Source: Anaerovibrio sp.
GTDB lineage: Bacteria > Bacillota > Negativicutes > Selenomonadales > Selenomonadaceae
Direction: 5' to 3'
Assembly (NCBI GenBank): GCA_016302095.1
Contig: JAEDOE010000021.1
Location: 1 to 10,420, forward strand
DNA: 10,420 nt
Shown here: positions 7,175 to 10,420 of the stretch, in pieces
Numbering within the stretch: the stretch's first letter is position 1
Layout: every line of letters begins with the position of its first letter
Program-made: the position numbers and the translations under genes
Notes under the pieces: model-generated
Seen by the model: only the letters and a program-made list of their open reading frames with translations
Databases searched by the model: none
What the model was told of the DNA's origin: nothing

Positions 7175-8344
7175 ATGCAAAAGAATTTGGAAGGAAGGCT
7201 TGCCGGAGGTGAGGAAGCTGCTGCAGCAGGGCAGTTTCAGGATTTCGACGAGCAGATGATGGCGCGTGCCATCAGCCTGGCAAGAAACGGCCTGGGGCGC
7301 ACATCTCCCAATCCCTTGGTGGGAGCCGTGATTGTCAGGGATGGCAGGATTGTGGCAGAGGGCTGGCACAGAAAAGCCGGTACACCTCATGCGGAAATCC
7401 ATGCCCTGAACATGGCTGGCGAGCTGGCACGGGGGGCTACGGTGTACGTTTCCCTTGAGCCCTGCGCCCACTATGGCAGGACTGGCCCCTGTGCCAGGGC
7501 ATTGGTAGAGGCAGGTGTCAGCCGTGTGGTAGTAGCTATGACGGATCCCAATCCCAAGGTGGCTGGCAAGGGCATAGCTATCTTGCAGGAAGCCGGTATT
7601 GAGGTGACGACAGGTGTGCTGGAGCAGGAAGCCAGGCAGCTGAACGAGGTGTTCCTGAAATGGATGACCACAGGGCTGCCCTTTGTGGCACTGAAAACCG
7701 CCATGACGCTGGATGGCAAGATTGCCACGGCTGCCGGTCAGTCCCAGTGGATTACCAATGAGGCATCACGCTATGAGACTCACAGGCTGAGAGATATTTA
7801 TGATGGTATTCTGGTGGGCATCAATACGGCACTGGCGGACAATCCTTCCCTGACAACCAGGCTGAAGGAGTACCAGGGCAGGAATCCTGTGCGGATTGTG
7901 GTGGACAGCCGGGCAAGGCTGCCCCTGACAGCGAAGCTGGTGACAGATGGAGCGGCTCGTACCATTGTAGCAGTGACGGAACAGGCACCTGCGGAGCGGG
8001 TGGAGGCACTGCGGTCAGCAGGGGTGGAAATCATCGTGGCTGGCAGTAGCAATCATGTGGACATGCAGAGCCTGATGGAGCAGCTGGGAGCCATGAAGAT
8101 ATCCTCCGTGCTGGTGGAGGGCGGCGGTAGCGTGAATTTTTCCCTTTTGCAGGCAGGTCTGGTGGACAGGGTGTATGCCTTTATCGCACCGAAGCTGGTA
8201 GGAGGCAGGGATGCCCTTACCCCGGTGGAGGGAGAGGGCTTTCAGGAGCTTGACCGTGCCGTAGAACTGGAAAATATTCAGCTGAGGCAGCTGGGCTCTG
8301 ATGTGCTTTTGACAGGAATTGTGAAAAGAAATACGGAAAAATAA
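7175..8344 (+). CDS. ribD: Bifunctional riboflavin deaminase/reductase RibD
   Basis: This 389-residue fusion performs the second and third steps of riboflavin synthesis: deamination of the pyrimidine ring, then NADPH-dependent reduction of the ribose side chain. The N-terminal deaminase domain (about 28-150) carries the zinc site HAE (72-74) with PCAHYGRTGPC (96-106), and TSPNPLVGAVIV (43-54) before it. The C-terminal reductase domain (about 168-385) shows KTAMTLDGKIAT (174-185), VDSRARLP (243-250) and VEGGGSVNFSLL (314-325). The frame is open further upstream, but ATG 7175 is chosen because AGAGGTGA lies at 7163-7170. This start gives about 28 residues before the usual family start (MMARAISLA); the paired ATGs there have no ribosome-binding site. 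It is the first gene after the FMN riboswitch. Confidence 0.96.
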   Translation: MQKNLEGRLAGGEEAAAAGQFQDFDEQMMARAISLARNGLGRTSPNPLVGAVIVRDGRIVAEGWHRKAGTPHAEIHALNMAGELARGATVYVSLEPCAHYGRTGPCARALVEAGVSRVVVAMTDPNPKVAGKGIAILQEAGIEVTTGVLEQEARQLNEVFLKWMTTGLPFVALKTAMTLDGKIATAAGQSQWITNEASRYETHRLRDIYDGILVGINTALADNPSLTTRLKEYQGRNPVRIVVDSRARLPLTAKLVTDGAARTIVAVTEQAPAERVEALRSAGVEIIVAGSSNHVDMQSLMEQLGAMKISSVLVEGGGSVNFSLLQAGLVDRVYAFIAPKLVGGRDALTPVEGEGFQELDRAVELENIQLRQLGSDVLLTGIVKRNTEK

Positions 8345-8349
8345 AAAAA

Positions 8350-8372
8350 TTTTCCTGTATCATGCAGGAAAA
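8350..8372. other. Intercistronic hairpin between ribD and ribE
   Basis: The arms 8350-8359 and 8363-8372 (core TTTTCCTG/CAGGAAAA) form a 10-bp stem with a 3-nt loop, just after the ribD stop codon. On the + strand no T tract follows, so it should not end the rib transcript. It is preceded by seven A residues (8343-8349), so it has the form of an intrinsic terminator for the - strand. It could also act as an mRNA stability element. A weaker GTATCGT/ACGATGT hairpin follows at 8383-8403. Confidence 0.5.
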
Positions 8373-8428
8373 ATCCAGAGGCGTATCGTATATATAACGA
8401 TGTGAGTCTGAGTTAAAAGGTGAAGGAC

Positions 8429-9079
8429 ATGTTTACAGGAATTATTGAAGAAGTGGGCAGGGTAAAGGCAATCGGCAGCGGCGTGCTGCAGGTGTCTGCC
8501 AGCAGGGTGCTGGAGGATGTGCAGCTGGGTGACAGCATTGCGGTGAACGGCATCTGCCTGACGGTAACGGAGTTTAACAGCAGCAGCTTCCGGGCTGATG
8601 TGATGCCGGAGACCGTAAAGCGCACCTCTTTGGCTGAGCTGAAAATTGGTAGCCCCGTCAATCTGGAACGGGCACTGACACTTTCCAGCCGCCTGGGCGG
8701 TCATATTGTCAGCGGCCATATTGATGGCGTAGGCAGGATTGTTTCCATGAAGGATGACAAGAATGCCGTGCTGATGAAGATAGCGGCAGATGCTGATATT
8801 CTGCATTACATTGTGGAAAAGGGCTCTGTGGCACTGGATGGCATCAGCCTGACAGTGGCAGAGGTGACGGACAGGGATTTTACGGTGTCCCTGATTCCCC
8901 ATACCCGTCAGGTGACAAACCTGGGCAGCAAGGGGGAAGGCTCCCTGATTAACATCGAGAACGATGTGGTGGGGAAGTATGTGGAAAAAATGCTGCAGCC
9001 AAGGCTGGCTTCCCAAGGGAAAGGGCAGCAGGCGGCTGGCGGCATTACCATGGATTTGCTGCTAAAGAGCGGATTTTGA
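8429..9079 (+). CDS. ribE: Riboflavin synthase alpha chain
   Basis: This 216-residue enzyme dismutates two molecules of 6,7-dimethyl-8-ribityllumazine into riboflavin and the pyrimidine precursor. It has the two tandem lumazine-binding repeats of the family. The first repeat (1 to about 87) contains GDSIAVNGICLTV (34-46). The second (about 88-190) contains GGHIVSGHIDGVG (90-102) and GSVALDGISLTV (132-143). ATG 8429 gives the canonical MFTGIIEEVG start and has AAGGTGA at 8417-8423. A GTG three codons upstream is in frame but overlaps that ribosome-binding site. The gene follows ribD by 84 nt, a gap that contains a hairpin but no terminator acting on this strand. In some naming schemes this gene is called ribC. 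Confidence 0.96.
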   Translation: MFTGIIEEVGRVKAIGSGVLQVSASRVLEDVQLGDSIAVNGICLTVTEFNSSSFRADVMPETVKRTSLAELKIGSPVNLERALTLSSRLGGHIVSGHIDGVGRIVSMKDDKNAVLMKIAADADILHYIVEKGSVALDGISLTVAEVTDRDFTVSLIPHTRQVTNLGSKGEGSLINIENDVVGKYVEKMLQPRLASQGKGQQAAGGITMDLLLKSGF

Positions 9080-9164
9080 TTGACTAATATCACTGCTTTG
9101 CTGATTGGAAATTAGTTTATTTTGATTTGGTTATGACTTTTGATGATTATAAGGAGCGGTTATA

Positions 9165-10364
9165 ATGGCAGATTTTGCAACAGTAGAAGAAGCAATTGAG
9201 GAAATTCGTAATGGCAATATGATTGTGGTGGTGGACGATGAGGATCGCGAGAACGAGGGCGATTTGATTGTGGCAGCTGACAAATGCACCCCGGAGCATA
9301 TTAATTTTATGGCTACTCATGCCAAGGGACTGATTTGCACCCCGGTGGAGGGCTTTATTCTGGACAGGCTGAAGATTGGTCAGATGGTTGTAAACAACAC
9401 TGATAACCATGAGACTGCCTTTACTGTATCTGTGGATGCTACCAGCACCACTACCGGCATTTCCGCTTTTGAGCGTTGCCAGACGGTGAAGGAGATGATT
9501 GACCCGAATTCCAAGCCGGAGGATTTCCGCCGTCCGGGGCATGTTTTTCCGCTGCGCTCCGTGCCGGGGGGCGTACTGCGCCGGGCAGGCCATACCGAGA
9601 CTACTACTGACCTGGCAAAGCTGGCAGGGTTGACTCCGGCTGGCTTCTGCTGTGAGATTATGGATGATGACGGACACATGATGCGTACGCCGCGGCTGAT
9701 TGAGTTCTCCAAGAAGCACGGCTTGAAGCTGATTACGGTGCAGTCCTTGATTGAGTACAGGAAGCGTACCGAGTGCTTCGTGGAGAAGATTGCTGAGGCA
9801 GAGCTGCCTAGCAAGTACGGCCATTTCCGTATTCATGCCTACGAGAGCAAGCTGGACGGCAAGTGCCATCTGGCTATTATGAAGGGCGAGGTAAAGGGTA
9901 AGGAGGATGTGCTGGTGCGCGTTCATTCCGAGTGCCTGACCGGGGATGCCCTTGGCTCCCTGCGCTGCGACTGCGGTGACCAGCTGGCTCTTGCCTTGAA
10001 GCGCATCGAGGCTGAGGGAACCGGCGTGGTTCTGTACATGCGACAGGAAGGACGCGGCATCGGCCTGGGCAACAAGATGCGTGCTTATGAGCTGCAGGAC
10101 CAGGGCAAGGATACTGTGGAGGCCAATGTGCTGCTGGGCTTTGCGCCGGATGAGCGTGACTATGGCATCGGTGCCCAGATTTTGGCGGATTTGGGGCTGA
10201 CCACTATCAGATTGATGACCAATAACCCTGCTAAGAGGGCGGGACTTGAGGGATATGGTCTGAAGATTGTGGACAGGGTGCCTTTGGAAACGCCGCTTAA
10301 TGAGTACAATGAAGGATATATGAAGGTTAAGAGAACCAAGATGGGACATATTTTGCACGAATAA
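9165..10364 (+). CDS. ribBA: Bifunctional 3,4-dihydroxy-2-butanone-4-phosphate synthase / GTP cyclohydrolase II
   Basis: This 399-residue fusion supplies both inputs of riboflavin synthesis. The N-terminal RibB half (about 1-200) converts ribulose 5-phosphate to the four-carbon donor. It has the acidic metal site DDEDRENEGDLI (24-35) and RRPGHVFPLR (122-131), followed by GGVLRRAGHTE (135-145). The C-terminal RibA half (about 205-399) opens GTP. It has the zinc cysteines Cys257, Cys268 and Cys270 in HSECLTGDALGSLRCDCGD (254-272), RQEGRGIGLGNK (293-304) and the substrate segment TNNPAKRAGLEGYG (352-365). Both halves look complete and catalytic. AAGGAG at 9151-9156 lies 8 nt before ATG 9165. The 85-nt gap after ribE has no strong terminator or promoter, so it is probably cotranscribed with ribDE under FMN control. 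Its second and third codon choices are similar to its neighbours. Confidence 0.97.
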   Translation: MADFATVEEAIEEIRNGNMIVVVDDEDRENEGDLIVAADKCTPEHINFMATHAKGLICTPVEGFILDRLKIGQMVVNNTDNHETAFTVSVDATSTTTGISAFERCQTVKEMIDPNSKPEDFRRPGHVFPLRSVPGGVLRRAGHTETTTDLAKLAGLTPAGFCCEIMDDDGHMMRTPRLIEFSKKHGLKLITVQSLIEYRKRTECFVEKIAEAELPSKYGHFRIHAYESKLDGKCHLAIMKGEVKGKEDVLVRVHSECLTGDALGSLRCDCGDQLALALKRIEAEGTGVVLYMRQEGRGIGLGNKMRAYELQDQGKDTVEANVLLGFAPDERDYGIGAQILADLGLTTIRLMTNNPAKRAGLEGYGLKIVDRVPLETPLNEYNEGYMKVKRTKMGHILHE

Positions 10365-10420
10365 GTAACATTACGTTACGCTGTTCACTTTGGGGGCGGG
10401 CGGCATGGCAGTGCCATCGC
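10365..10420. other. Sequence after ribBA, no gene seen
   Basis: The last 56 bases contain two small inverted repeats: GTAAC-N5-GTTAC (10365-10379) and ATGGCA-G-TGCCAT (10405-10417). Neither is followed by a T tract inside the window, so no terminator can be claimed. ribH commonly follows ribBA in such operons but no start is visible here. Confidence 0.4.

Noticed and set aside
9084..9118. CTAAT...ATTAG repeat followed by a T-rich stretch as a terminator after ribE
   Set aside because: The arms are only 5 bp with a loop of over 20 nt, too weak for a terminator. ribBA most likely continues in the operon.
9147..10358. 403-residue frame on the - strand covering ribBA
   Set aside because: It is a shadow of the ribBA codon pattern. 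The + strand frame has full catalytic motifs for both enzyme halves, while this one has none.

Overview
The window reads as a chromosomal metabolic region from an anaerobic Negativicute (a Selenomonas-like member of the Firmicutes with an outer membrane). Three things suggest this. The left edge carries the end of a TonB-dependent outer-membrane receptor. The central genes encode a two-subunit methylmalonyl-CoA mutase with its MeaB GTPase, as used in the succinate-propionate pathway of these bacteria. Regulation is by Firmicutes-style riboswitches with intrinsic terminators. The taxonomic call is inference; no rRNA or marker gene is present.

Layout, all on the + strand. 1-358: C-terminal end of a TonB-dependent receptor, closed by a terminator (386-434). 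435-1170: an AT-rich spacer, a good sigma70-type promoter (582-610), a cobalamin riboswitch aptamer (632-811), then a leader of about 360 nt with two strong intrinsic terminators (943-1001 and 1117-1151) before the mutA ribosome-binding site. 1171-6800: mutA, mutB and meaB, with a TAATG overlap between mutA and mutB and a 42-nt gap before meaB that contains three 10-bp repeats. 6801-7174: an extended -10 promoter, an FMN riboswitch (6887-7040) and its terminator (7071-7107). 7175-10364: ribD, ribE and ribBA. The last 56 bases hold no recognisable gene; ribH, the usual fourth member of such an operon, is not visible before the window ends.

How the genes work together. MutA and MutB form the adenosylcobalamin-dependent enzyme that interconverts succinyl-CoA and (R)-methylmalonyl-CoA, and MeaB is the GTPase that gates cofactor loading and protects the enzyme. 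RibBA starts both branches of riboflavin synthesis, RibD performs the deaminase and reductase steps, and RibE makes riboflavin from lumazine. FMN made from riboflavin should shut the rib genes through the FMN riboswitch.

I found no mobile element, CRISPR array, tRNA, toxin or defence-like gene, and no wholly unknown gene system. The most interesting part is regulatory: a B12 aptamer placed ahead of a B12-dependent enzyme, with a very long leader containing two consecutive terminators. This is the reverse of the usual logic, in which B12 represses B12 uptake, B12 synthesis or B12-independent isozymes.
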